The position numbers were made by a program, and so were the translations under genes. This document shows, one piece after another, positions 12,757 to 24,378 of a stretch of 64,000 nucleotides of DNA (the first letter of the stretch is position 1; each line of letters starts with the position of its first letter). The DNA comes from Aphrophora alni (lineage: Eukaryota > Arthropoda > Insecta > Hemiptera > Aphrophoridae), in NCBI GenBank assembly GCA_963513935.1, contig OY740769.1, positions 33,817,120 through 33,881,119 of the forward strand, given 5' to 3'. A model generated the notes under the pieces. It searched no databases. It was given only the letters and a program-made list of their open reading frames with translations, and was not told the DNA's origin.

Positions 12757-12899
12757 CTTAAAGGGGGGTAGGGGGGTAAGCAAGAGGGGGAGGGGCGGGG
12801 ACTTTTCAGAAAATATACCTTATATAATCAACTAACATCTATGAAAAAATCAGCTTTTCACTAATTAGTTCCGACACAAAACCTTTATTGACTGGGCTA
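12757..12899 (-). repeat. Right terminal inverted repeat
   Basis: Inverted copy of 8391-8542. The G-rich block at about 12761-12801 has five or more runs of four to six G on the plus strand and fits a G-quadruplex motif. It ends with CTTTATTGACTGGGCTA. Confidence 0.8.
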
Positions 12900-13016
12900 T
12901 GTAATGAGAGTTATTACTAGGACGTAAACTAGATAATCAATAGCGTTGATTCTCTTTAACATTGCTTCTCACTGTAATGTTTACACAACTCGATAATATT
13001 TCATTTGTACAAACTA

Positions 13017-13620
13017 TTAAATTGTAAAATGATCTTCACTTCCTATAAAAAAATCTCCATTAATTACCTCTTCTCTTGTAAACTTCACAGGTTCGTACTT
13101 CTTATATGTCGGTTCCACAACTTCCTTTCTACTGAATACGCTTCCACCTGAAACACTCTCAGTAAATGGATTGACGTCTACATCTTTCAAAAACTGCCAC
13201 ATTATGATTTATACTTCTTACATGTGTTTAGGGAAGGACGAGTATCCTCAACTTCCTCTCTCTCACTAATCTCTTAGCCTGTCCACAATTTAGCAGTAGA
13301 TTCCACCTACCTTGAAGACTTGGGGTGCCACAAGTAGTCACCTGTACGGAGTCTATAATGTAATCATGATCTTAAGTGGTCTCCTCTCATAGTCAATTCT
13401 ATTATCATCTTTACTAACTCGTCTTCTCGTTCACTTTACAGTGGAACGTTGTCTGTAACAGATCCTATACCAAATTCATAGTTTTCCATCTTGCTATACG
13501 GTATGTTTAATATTCGTTTGCACTCGTCCAAAATAAAATATCATAACCTTAGTAGACGTTACATAATTCAAGACCGTCTGGACGACGACAACCAGTAAGT
13601 TTTACTTGGGTCCTTGAGGA
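13017..13620 (-). pseudogene. Unidentified coding-like remnant
   Basis: The minus strand has an open stretch at 13017-13202 (61 codons), starting MWQFLKDVDVNPFTE and ending EDHFTI before a stop. Its composition is protein-like: charged and not AT-driven. Upstream on the same strand, broken frames continue with similar texture, for example MENYEFGIGSVTDNVPL (about 13450-13500), DELVKMIIELTMRGDHL (about 13370-13420) and KLTGCRRPDGLELCNV (about 13550-13600), separated by stops and frame changes. This looks like a decayed gene, cellular, retroelement or viral in origin. I cannot identify the family. It begins about 115 bp outside the right TIR. Confidence 0.35.
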
Positions 13621-14923
13621 CCACATTTTATCAAAATTTAATTTTTTGAGTTTTAGTTTATAGGTATCCCCAAACTTTAAAGGGTTAAAAGAATATCCAT
13701 ATACCAAATTTAAACAAGATAACTCCAGTCGGTTGTACCTTACCGTACTGCGCTAATGACTGATGGACAACAGAACAATTCTAAAACTAATTCTTCGGAT
13801 TCAGGGAACCTCAAAACGAATAATTTCATGGGAAATTTTTTTTTTTTTTCGAAAAAAGTTTCATTATATTACGTACAATATATTCTGTATACATTATAGA
13901 AATACTGTTCAAAAATTTGGTCTCTTTTGATACGTGACGAGTTCCTAGGAACAGTTACAAATATTCATAGAACTTGGCATTCCGGTTGGGTACAGATTGC
14001 CAGTACCTAGGTAATCGATATGACATTGGATCAGGTGCCATCTTCTGATAGAGATGGAAGGCCTATGAAGTGGACAAGCCTTGTAGTGTGGTGTGGGGAA
14101 CAGCTCGGCAGAGTCCTCTCAATTCATTTTATTTATACATTTTATTGGGCGTTTTCTAAATTATTTTGGACTTTCCTGAGATTCTCGGGAAGCCTAAGGA
14201 ATATATATATTTAAATGGGTGAGTTACTAACAGGCTTGACCACCCGTATTTTAATTTGAGTTGTGCGTAGTTACTTTTTATAATTAAATGTATGTTTTCC
14301 AAATCAGTTCATTATAATTAATAATTAAAGTCGGTTATCTAGAGTGGTGGTTGGACTAGGGGGAAATTGATACATCAAAGGGAATGGGAGAGCACGTTTA
14401 CAGTAGTTAACACTATCTTAGGTTAGCTCGATCCTGATATTATATTATTTATATTGACCCCAAGTAACCATAACGTGTTGCAGGTACTACTTTTAGGAAC
14501 GGCAAAAAACATATAAGGAAATGGTTTTTATGAGTACCTTTACCTGCTTTCGTTCGTTCGTGTTAGTGTACGTTTGTGCATTCAAAAATATTACTTTCTC
14601 ATTAAGTGAAATTCCTAATTACACGAAAAATCAAGTTTTCAAAATTATGCCATAGTATATGAAATAAACGTTCCACTAACTTTCCCATGCACAAGTAATA
14701 AAACCGAAAATAATATGCATTGCCTTCCCCCATAATATATCTATCTACTTAAACGAAAGGAAAGAAGAAAAAAAGTAATTTCTCTTATTACTGAATGTTA
14801 CTTAGGAAAGACAACTTTATACAGAAGGGTCCTTCTTTTAATAGAAAGTTATAAACATTTTTCGATTTAATACAAAATTAAAAAATATACTCGTATTTCG
14901 ACAGGTATTTGTATTATAATATG
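13621..14923. other. Gene-free stretch
   Basis: I see nothing recognisable here. The 64-codon frame at 14020-14214 has no family resemblance and no upstream or downstream support. Confidence 0.5.
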
Positions 14924-15602
14924 TATACAGTGTGTGTAAAAAATATGGAAACCGCCTAATATTGCAAGAACTACTTTAGATAGAAAATTCTCTTAACAAA
15001 AACCATTAATACAGTTCAATTTAAAGTTCCTGCAAGTTCCTTAAAGTTATCCTAACATCCTGCAAATTAAATTACATTTTTAGTACTTTTTACTAATTTA
15101 TGTCATAGACTTTCAGTTTAATAGCTAGTATAATTGATATTCTAATAATCTGTGCACTGTTATTAAGAAATATGTAGCTTTATTTTTTACTTTTTAGAAC
15201 ACCCTGTTTTGGATACGTATTTTTCAATACATCTTGGCTTACTTTAGATCAAAATAACCAAATAATAAATCATTTTCACCCAGTACTGCAGAGAACGTTT
15301 AATATTGTGCTTACAAAATTGTTATTTTTAAAGCGCCATAACTCGTGTTGTTATTAAAGATAAATTAAAAATTAAAATATCGTTTAAAGTATCTTAAATT
15401 AATCTATTAGAAAATGTAAAAATAATAATAACATGAACAAAATTTTTAATTTTTCAAACATCATGTTTATCATACTAAACTTTTGTAATAGATTGTAAAT
15501 AACTCTGAATAAGAGCATTAAAATAAGTGTTCGAACTTTTTTCTATCTAAAGCAGTTCTTCAAATATTTAGCAGTTTCCATATTTCTTACACACACTGTA
15601 TA
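14924..15602. mobile_element. MITE with 64-bp TIRs and TA ends
   Basis: Bases 14924-14987 and the reverse complement of 15539-15602 match at most positions. Both start TATACAGTGTGTGTAA, continue with AAATATGGAAAC and end CTTTAGATAGAAAA. The TA at each outer end fits a TA target duplication as made by Tc1/mariner elements. About 550 bp of AT-rich DNA between the arms has no coding capacity, so the element is non-autonomous. Confidence 0.8.
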
Positions 15603-17249
15603 TTTAAATAGGTCCTATTTTGCTACTCTCCTGCTAACGACCCGTGTAAATCTTATTTTATTGAAATATAGTTTTTTAATGACGCAGTTCAAAATATACC
15701 CCCCCCCCATTATTCCATAACCATAATTTTCATTTACTTGCAATTTTACGCACTCGTAATTATTTTCGATATTTCACTAAAATGTTTATTAAATTGAGTT
15801 GTAAATTTTATGTCTTTCATAAAAGTTTCATGATTGATTGTTTATTTCTTTACGGACTACTATTAATTTAAATTAAATTAATGAATCCTTAGATTGTAGG
15901 CCTACATTTTATCAAAATGTGACCGAAATCGTTATAGTCCGTTTCTAATTTTAGTATTCTAAATTTTGTATCGACATTTAGAATAATCAAAAATTTTAAA
16001 TGCTTCGAAATACTGTATAACCAAAATATGATGTACTGAATTACGTTAAATCGATTTACTGGTTACGGTAAATCGAAGTGTTCTACTGTGAAGACCAGTA
16101 GAACACTTCACAGATAACAGTCAACATTGTTTCAAGAACCACTAACAGAAAGAACCTCAAGTTAGATATTACCTTGAAAAGTTCTGCGCCGCATTTTCGA
16201 CCAGTCACGTGACTTTATACCACGTATATACGAGAAAGTAAACACGTTTAATTAATCAGCTGTTAAATTAGTCCTATAACTTTACTTAATTACCTTTATG
16301 TTTGACTAATACCTTGTGTTTATTATGACATTGAAAGTTAATTACAGTGTCCTCACAACCCAATCTCACTGACACTCGATAATTCCGCTCATTACATCGG
16401 CTGACGGACAAAATCCAATCATTATTGTTCCCGGCTTGTTATTTTCATTAGAAGTTACCGCTTTGACAACTCCATTGTTCAAACAAAGTCTGTTGATGAG
16501 CCTCAGCTACCTTCATTTGTCTTAGAATTTATGGCAACGCAATTCATTCTCGAGACAATTGGTCGCATTTGACGGGAACACTATCATTAGCTCGGACTTC
16601 CATCTGACATTCGTTCCTTTAGTCATCCGATGGTTGGCAATTCGTGATGAACAGATTATCTGATCTTGTGATGATGTTAAGGTAAAACTGTTATAATGAT
16701 ATCAAATCTGACGAGTCATTTAGACAAAGAATTTTATAAAAATGTTGCAGAATGTTTTTATATATACGAATAAACAAATCAGATGCTATAAGAATATGCA
16801 CAGGGTTTTGAAAAGTGTGGAAATTGATTGAGTGGTGATTGATTTGCGTTTTATTTTCTTACACTGCTCGTATGAGCTACAAAAAATTCATTTTAAATAC
16901 CCCATACACACCAGTAGCCTACATATTATAAAATCAAAACAAAACATAGTATTACATAATAAACAAGATAAAACATAACATACATAATAAATCAGCCTTA
17001 ATCACAGCGACAAAGACATTATAATAACATAAAAAATACATATAAATAGAACAGATAGAATAGTGGTGTTGATATGAACAATTAATTAATATTTCAGTAG
17101 TGCCAACAGAATAAAATGAGCAGAGGACGAAGTGGGATAAACCTATTGGTCAGAAGAGATTATTTGTACAAAACCAAGTTTTTTTCATTGAAAAACGGGA
17201 ACCCACAAACTGTTTTTATTTAACATTTTCAATGCATATGTAAAACATT
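15603..17249. other. Gene-free stretch with a balanced-composition block
   Basis: Most is AT-rich and featureless, with a poly(C) run at about 15700-15709. From about 16130 to 16690 the composition is more even and the sequence is complex. It contains the palindrome GTCACGTGAC near 16205 and no long frame on either strand. That texture suits a conserved non-coding or regulatory element, but nothing here proves it. Confidence 0.3.
16075..16109. repeat. Short perfect hairpin
   Basis: GAAGTGTTCTACTG (16075-16088) is followed by a 7-base loop and its exact reverse complement (16096-16109). No other structure surrounds it. Confidence 0.7.
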
Positions 17250-17440
17250 CCCTCCAAGGTTCACTTACAGTAGGATCCTGAGATACTGTAATTTGAGATC
17301 CCTCTTTTTAATCTTTTCTATCAGGCCTCTCTTCACCAAATATTGTTCTGTTCTGACTATGACACTATTATAATATTCGAGAGCTAGCGGTTATCGGTTT
17401 TATATCTTTTTTTAGGAGGCTATAACTAAGAGGCATTTCG
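17250..17440 (+). repeat. SINE-like dispersed repeat, family A, copy 2
   Basis: Shares GAGATCCCTCTTTTTAATCT, CTATCAGGCCTCTCTT, TGTTCT, ACACTATTATAATATTCGAG and AACTAAGAGG with the other family A copies, in the same order. It is strongly diverged. Confidence 0.45.
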
Positions 17441-18174
17441 CTTTACCCCCCCCCCCCCCAATCCATACAACATTACATTTTATTTTTTTGTAATTATCGT
17501 AATTTTTTAAAAATCTGCAACTGTTTAATTGTTAGTGGTAGAGTACTAAAAAGGTGTTGTAGTTATAGGAATTTCAGCCCCAAAACCAAAAGTAAGTTGC
17601 CAATCAAGAAACTTGAAAATCATTAAATAAATCATGCCAATTTGGTTAGAAATTTGTACAACTATTTATTTATAAGTTGTACCTGAACCTTCAAAATGAC
17701 AATATTTTTTTCCTCATGTTGCAGTTGCAGAGCGTTCAACGTGCCTTATAATAACACTTACCAAAAAAATCTATTTCGGGTAACAAATCAATTTATGCGC
17801 GTCACAACCACAGTTACACCGACTTCATCAGTAACTTTAAACCTGTTATTTGCACCAAAGGAAGATACATGAACGCTGTGACAGAATTAGATATATGCAA
17901 TTCATTTAAAATGAAAAATGGGAACAGAGAACATCATTTATTAAATGACTAATTAAACTTTGAATAGAATACCCTATAATAAGAGTCCAAGTAGCCCACG
18001 GTTAAAACGAGTTCATTTAAATAACATAAATCTGTTGTTTTATATGCCATTTATTTAATGTGTTGACGACCTCATTTGAGTGATTCATCTGATGATGGGA
18101 TAGAAGTCGCGAAAACCCGTCATATTTTAAAAGAACAAAATAATATAAAAGGTAATATACTTTTTTCTATTTAT
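17441..18174. other. Gene-free stretch
   Basis: Contains a poly(C) run (about 17446-17459) directly after the family A copy. I find no gene. Confidence 0.5.
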
Positions 18175-18335
18175 TTTCAGGTCATTCTTGACCAACTTTT
18201 GTTCTCTTGCGACTCTGAAGCGATTAAAATAATTTTGAGCTATGGGTTTTATATTTTTTATACATTTGTTTTGTATTATGCAATGATGACCGAGAGGTAT
18301 TTTGCCTTTAAACAAAAAGGAAAAAACCTATTTTT
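18175..18335 (+). repeat. SINE-like dispersed repeat, family A, copy 3
   Basis: TCTTGACCAACTTTTGTTCTC, then a CGACTCTGAAG segment, then GATGACCGAGAGG, then TTTGCCTTTAAACAAAAAGG, matching the 3' half of the 54870 copy. The A-rich 3' tail is present. The overlapping 115-codon open frame is a by-product of this repeat and of AT-rich flanks. Confidence 0.55.
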
Positions 18336-19924
18336 GAATATGTTTTTAAAAAACCATGATAGTAAATTTACAAAATTTTTGTATCAGTTTTTCAGAAGTT
18401 CCTTCTTCAATGTACATCAATAGTTTTACGGCATTATTACGTAGTCTAGAGGAAATTAAGAAAGGAATTTAAAAAAACCGACATTTATGGTTTATAAAGT
18501 AGTGTCCATTTTAAGGTTCTCTTAGTAAAAAAATTTGGAATGAAATCTGCTTGTATTTTGCCGTTATGTTACACAACTCTGATACTACCGACACAATAAA
18601 GAATTTCCCTGCAGAGCTACGCTACATCGCTGTTAGCATAATGTACAGTTACGGGATGTTAGGTTTGTATTTAAGGTTAATTTGTATTGTAAGGACAAGG
18701 TAAGGTACATTGATCAACTTCTTTTCAATTTCCATGTCTGTCTTGTAAGCTTCTTTTGATTTACAATGTTATCCCATAAACTTCTTGAATCAGTTGAAAA
18801 GTAACTTCATGTATTGCTATTATTATTAATATAATTATATTTTGAGGAAGACTAATTTTGTAATATTATAATTTTAAGTTTAACTATTGTCCTTTCATTT
18901 ACAGAAAACACTTTATTTGGTGGACATTGGTTACGTTAACCATCGCTTTAATTGATTCATATAATGGCTTCTCAAGACAGCGCCTACATTCTCTTGAATC
19001 TTCAAACTGTTTTACTCATTTACCAGCTGCTATACAATTCTACAAAAAGGACTAATAATTTATTTCATTTTTCATTTTTTACTTTTCTCACATATGATTT
19101 AAAAAAAATTGTAATGGGTTATAAAATTGAGTTTTTCCGTTTTATACCCCCAACACGTCCAAAAAGACGTTTTAGGACAAAATGTCTGACTTTTGTCTGT
19201 CCAGTGTTACACTGAACCGATATTGATCACATGGCATATTTTAGTCGTATCTCGAGAGGTTTTGAATTTATTTAACAACTCAGAGTTTAAAGGTAGTTTC
19301 CATAAGATACAAAATTAAAATTGCGAATTTCTCGTTATATTTTATTCTAAATTACTCACGAACTTTAATTTTCTTTTACTTGCTGTTTGCACGTTGGTTT
19401 ACGTTATAAATCTTCAAATTCTACAAAAATTAATAGTTTTACTGGTATTAAGATAACTGACGACCCCATATTTTATAGCATTTTTAACCGGTAATTTTAT
19501 TGGTTATTTTCTTAAAAGAAAAAAAAGAGAGAATTTGGGGGAAGTAGCTACCAATATGTTATTTGAGCCCTTAGAACATGCACTTTTATCAAAATCATTA
19601 GAGCCAATTTTGGAAGAATCGGAATTTCTAATCTGGTCTTTTGGTAACTTCTATTTAAATTTCAAAATCAATTTGTATTTTTTGTGTACGGTTGCGTGAG
19701 AAAGTTTTTGCGCTGTTTATAATTTTCTTACTTACAGGTAATATTTACCCCCCCCCCTCCCTACCCAGATAGTTTTGAGATATTATAACGAACAAACAGA
19801 AATTGTATTATTTATATCTGCTGTAAATGTTAACCGTGAATAGTTTTGTACTTACCTCAACTCGTTGGCTGTAGAGATTAACCTAATATTTAATTTCGCC
19901 GGGTATCCATAAAGTTGAAAAGAA
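18336..19924. other. Gene-free stretch
   Basis: Nothing recognisable apart from scraps that resemble family B (a TTTTGTCTGTC segment near 19192) and a C-run near 19748-19757. Confidence 0.45.
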
Positions 19925-20547
19925 CAATCGGGCTGAGAGAAATAATAAGCGACTTATTTAGAAAGCAGCATGAAGAAGCAGAAAAAATAATCTGCATGGA
20001 TTTGGAAGGAAAAACCTCTTCAAGATAGAGGAGTTGAGAGCAGTAAAAAAGAAACAAACATTGACAATGACTCTAGGGCTAGATGATTTTCCAAACATAG
20101 TCCTCATCAAGGTATAGATGTGCACCCACAGATATTACTGGAGCTCAATGGATGTCTAATGGACACAATGGGGAAATTCTTGAAAAACTAATACTGCAAC
20201 CGTTTGAAAAATGCAGTATAGCGTGACAAATCGCCAATACGGCTTTCGCAACAGGGATTCAACTATTGATACTATCTTGGAAACAATAAACCTTAGGATA
20301 GAAGCGAAGGAAAAAGGTAGGAAGAAAAGGGGTTTTCCACACTTACGAGTATATTGGGCTTGGCATCAAAATGGCGTTTAACTCTCTTAAAAAGGTTGAC
20401 ATTCGTCAATAAGGAAGAAAAATGTACCTAGATAACTGAGAAACTTAGTTGCAAGCTTCTTAACGAACAAAAAAATATCTTTCAGGGCAGCGGATGGACC
20501 ATCGAGGAAGAAATGTGGAGGGGACTTCCAGGTCCGCTGTTCTGGAA

Positions 20548-20593
<46 letters not shown>

Positions 20594-20900
20594 GCTTTGC
20601 TGAGGATGTTATCCTAGAAGTAGAAGCGGAAATAAGAATAATAGAAAGCATTCGAAGAGTCAGATTTAACCGGACAACAAGAATTTAGAGATGGCAATTC
20701 ACAAGTCAAAAGAGGTGCTTGTGACAAAAAGAAGGGCTTTTAATTCTCATTAATTCACTGCTGAATTAGCAGTCCTTTTTGAAGGAATATAAAGAAGAAG
20801 ACGTGAAGTCAAACTGGAGATCGACCTTACCTTGATGTAATGCTCACCGGCGGTCCTGAGGTTGGGAAAACAACATCCTTGGTCTCAAAGAGAAAAAGGA
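19925..20900 (+). pseudogene. Dead R1-type non-LTR retrotransposon, reverse transcriptase region
   Basis: In three frames with many stops one can follow the reverse transcriptase of a non-LTR element. The order is an LGLDDFPN block (usually PGLDGIPN, about 20075); DTMGKFLEKLIL (about 20163-20198); RQYGFRNRDSTIDTI (20232-20276); a GLPG-PLFWN remnant of the GVPQGSVLGPLLWN region (about 20520-20547); and CFAEDVILE (20593-20619), where the catalytic FADD reads FAED. KSKEVLVTKRRAF (about 20705-20743) follows. A (TA)n tract has grown between the last two RT blocks. Wording is closest to the R1 clade by memory. The endonuclease and first ORF are not visible. Stops, frame changes and the changed active site make it inactive. 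Confidence 0.75.
20549..20593. repeat. (TA)n microsatellite inside the LINE remnant
   Basis: About 22 TA units with one interruption near 20581, lying between two reverse transcriptase motifs. It must have expanded after the element died. Confidence 0.9.
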
Positions 20901-21084
20901 GGGCCTTTACCCGGTAGGAGTCCGATAATAATAATAATTTCGTTAATTTCTAAGACTAAAGGAGCAAAATGAGACAGTAATTTGTAATTTGTGCATCATA
21001 AAATCCAAGAAAAAATATATGTTGTATCGTTTTAAGCAACCCTATTATTTTTCTATGTTAAAATTAGTAACTTTTAGCCCTTAG

Positions 21085-21290
21085 GGTTCCCTATAGTGAG
21101 TACTGGCTTAGCAATCTTAAAGTCCCTAGCAGGAACTACACCTTTTCTCACATATTCTTGGGTTAGATCTCTCTTTTTCATCTTTACTATAAGGTATGTC
21201 TTGACCAAATCTGTTTTCTCCCAACCCTGACGCAATTATGATATTTGAAGGTTAGGGATGATGATCGAAAGATTTTTCGGCTTTGAACAA
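21085..21290 (+). repeat. SINE-like dispersed repeat, family A, copy 4
   Basis: A fuller copy: TTCCCTATAGTGAGTACTGG, GCAATC, CCCTAGC, TCTTGGGTTAGATCTCTCTT, CTTGACCAAATCTG, CCAACCCTGA, GATGATGATCGAAAG and a GAACAAGAAATAAG tail follow in the family order. Confidence 0.65.
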
Positions 21291-22729
21291 GAAATAAGAG
21301 AATACTAAAAATAAAATTGATATTTGGCTACCATGTTCGCCATATTGGAATTAATGTTACAATATCAATTATTATTATGTGACTAGTTTGAAAAGTCTCT
21401 TAATTAAAACACACACTAAAAAAGTATTTCTAATTTATTTTGCGGCGGCAAGTCTATGACAACATTTTCAATATGAACCTAATTATGTTCTCAAAAACTG
21501 CCTGCTATATAGACCTGCAATGAACAAATGACCAGTATGAAGAATGGGGGAGAAGAAATTAGCCTCCGCCACACTTGACAAGCTGGGGTGTATGAAAGGA
21601 CAGGTGGGTAAAGTATGGCACCTTAGCGCTCGATCATTCACGAAGACTAGTCCTCTAGTTTGAGGTAAATCTATAATATATTCCATAATGCTATACTAAG
21701 GTCTCTAATAAACTATGTTATTTATTTTCTTTTATACGTATTCATAATTTGTGTTACATTTTATTCTTTTCTTTTTCTCCCATTTTTATCTATGACTTTT
21801 TTTTCATCCGTTAGATCCATTCGAGATCTTGTAAAGTAACATCCTCCATCTTGAGTGACGCAGCGCCTATACATAACGCTTGCATCACTACTATGGAATA
21901 AGATGTTAATAAAAGCTTAGAACAAATTTGTTTATAAGGACATATTAAATCAATATTCCAGATTAAAAAAAAAATTGGGCAACACAAAATTAGTGAGTAT
22001 TTTCCTTAAAACCAAGACTCGCTACTTTTGAATCGGTGACTGCTCTAGGAAGGCTCGAAACCTATTTATTTCCTTACCAAATATTTTTCTGAAGTGGTTG
22101 TGTCAGGATTTGAAATTACAACTTTAGTAATAAGCAATAACTTTTTTATTTTTCATCGTCGGACGTTAGGGTTGGTACTGTTATATACAGAATTTACGAT
22201 TTAATTTACTTTATCGTGTGCTATATTTCTCCAAATATTTGGACAAAATATATTTTAAATGACATCATATTTTTATTGATTTTTCTGAATGTCTCTAGAA
22301 ATGAACACACAATAGACCTTCGTACCAAATTTCTAATTTTGGCTACTATTATACTTACGTCCGACAACGGTTGGTTTTCAAGTCATTTTACCAAATTTAT
22401 TACCAAAATAGTATTCGAACCAGGGTTTCCCAAGAAAATTTAATACTTGAAGACACTTAATCTCTCTGAGTCGAAGCGTGCCACATATACTTAGTTTCTA
22501 GGCCCGCAGAATCTAAGACATAGACACGAAATGAGTTAATGCTGTTTAGTCAGGGTCGATTCACAGAGACAAGAATATCGATATGCATAGTTGGGAGATT
22601 CGAAATCCGTGTTAGAGTTTGACAGGGCTAGGTACGTACCTTGACGGCGCCCATCAACGGGTTTTACTTGCTTTATTTATAGTAAAACCATCCTGTAATT
22701 GTTAACTTACAGCACGATGTACAAACATG

Positions 22730-22757
22730 GACAGACAGACAGACAGACAGACAGACA
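22730..22757. repeat. (ACAG)n microsatellite
   Basis: Seven tandem ACAG units. Short GACA or TGTC runs also occur near 32720, 47470 and 60765 within or beside family B copies, so this may mark the edge of a degraded copy. Confidence 0.85.
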
Positions 22758-23356
22758 ACTAGCGTGGGAGCCTCGCTTTCCACATCACAGTTAATTACAA
22801 ACCCATAGTTCACATAAATCAATAATTACCCAAACTGGAGAAACAAAATGTTTCACTGAATGAACATATGATTAAGAACAAGGATTATACGTTCCGTCAC
22901 TCAGGCTGGCAATTAAAAGACCTTCTTCAGTTGCTATTCGACAGATCTGGAATTCCACAAATCATTCCAGTTTTCCAAAGTATACTAGTTAACATGGCGT
23001 GCCTGAGGTGGAACTTTTTAACAATCACAATTATCTTATAATTATCGTTTTGGAACGGAGATTTTATTTGTAAACTTTATGTTTTAGGGTTTTTTCTTTG
23101 TTTGCCTTAGGGTTGTTTTACGAATTTCAAAGTAGAATGCTCGTAGTAATTTATTAATTGCAAACATTTTGGGTTAGAGGTGACGGCAATTTTGAAGTAT
23201 TTCTTTAGAATTAGAGTTAATTATTAAGCGTTAATTTTGTTTTATTTTAAAATTTCTGTTTGCAATTACGTATGTGAATAATGACGGTTTCTTCGCTTTG
23301 ATACGAAATTTTGAACACTTTTTTAGACGCTTACCGTTCACCAACACCTCTAAGTG

Positions 23357-23360
<4 letters not shown>

Positions 23361-23423
<63 letters not shown>

Positions 23424-23450
23424 CCTCCCTATCTCCCTCCCTCTCTCCCT
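23361..23450. repeat. CT-rich microsatellite
   Basis: (TC)n with CCTC, CCCT and TTTC interruptions over about 90 bases. Open frames through it are low-complexity by-products. Confidence 0.9.
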
Positions 23451-24378
23451 TGTTTTATTATCTTTGTTTTAGTAGCCACTATATTCCACTAGCGAATGTT
23501 TCGTGCTGATCTATTGTGTTTAATTTATGGAGACCAAGTACAAAAATATAATTTTAAAGCTCAAAACTAGACGTATTTCGAACTCCCCCTTGGAAATGAA
23601 ATGAGAATATTTTCCAAAACTAGATTCTGAACTACATAACCTCAAAAAACATAATTACTAAGGTACGTTAAACAAGAACCTTTCAGAGAACTATGACAAA
23701 TTAAAGAGACAATAAAAAGTACTTGTATTACACTTTGACATAAACAAATAAATTAAAATACTGTGATGTTACTACTAATTTTATTGTATTGTAATTTCTC
23801 CTTCAATTTATCGTCGTTTTATATAATACTTGTCTAACTTACCTCATTATTATTTCTAAGAGTTTGTATCGCTATTGCAATTAACTATGACGACTTAGTT
23901 GTAAATTTGTTTTGTTTTCGTGTTGTTAAAATTACAGTCGATTGATTAACAATAACACTTTTATTTCTAATTTAGGACGTAAGGTTTAAGGTAACATTAT
24001 ATTTAATGGCTTAGTCACGCACTTCTGTTATTAATCCAAATGTAAAGTTTTCATTTGAATACTCAACGTCGAAGTTTGACAACCAGTTTGTGAAGGAATT
24101 GGGTTAAATAAATGCAAACTGTGTGGGAAGCTGCGGCGACAATATATTCATACATGTTTAATAACAGATACAATCTATTTGATATGTAATTTACATTGGT
24201 TAACAAGTTAAAGCTCATGTTCTAACACGTTGTGATCTCTGATAGTCCTACACATTGTTACTTAATAGTTCATACGTTCTGTCTTTACAAGTCTATTTGT
24301 GGATCTAATCACAATTATCTTACTTGAACGACTGTAAGCTCGACATTGATCGATAATGTAAAATACGATATTTTATAT

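Larger units (their letters stand above)
8391..12899 (+). mobile_element. DNA-transposon-like element with about 150-bp TIRs
   Basis: The left end starts TAGCCCAGTCAATAAAGG, and the right end is its inverted copy (CTTTATTGACTGGGCTA, ending at 12899). Similarity continues inward through TTGTCGGAA, AATTAGTGAAAAGCTGA and a long C-rich block. The left TIR is therefore about 8391-8542 and the right about 12757-12899. TGT precedes the left end (8388-8390) and follows the right end (12900-12902), consistent with a 3-bp target duplication, though three bases can match by chance. Between the TIRs lie about 360 bp of non-coding DNA, one large broken reading frame, a perfect hairpin and an AT-rich 3' part. 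The terminal repeats, size and single large protein are those of a class II element. The protein does not match a transposase superfamily that I can name. Confidence 0.8.
21291..24378. other. Gene-free stretch with microsatellites
   Basis: No supported gene. It includes an (ACAG)n tract at 22730-22757 and the CT/CCCT tract described separately. A 75-codon frame near 22216-22443 has family B-like wording and is not protein-like. Confidence 0.5.

Noticed and set aside
18076..18423. 115-codon open frame with hydrophobic stretches that could pass for a membrane protein
   Set aside because: It runs through family A copy 3 and AT-rich flanks. The hydrophobicity comes from T-rich DNA.
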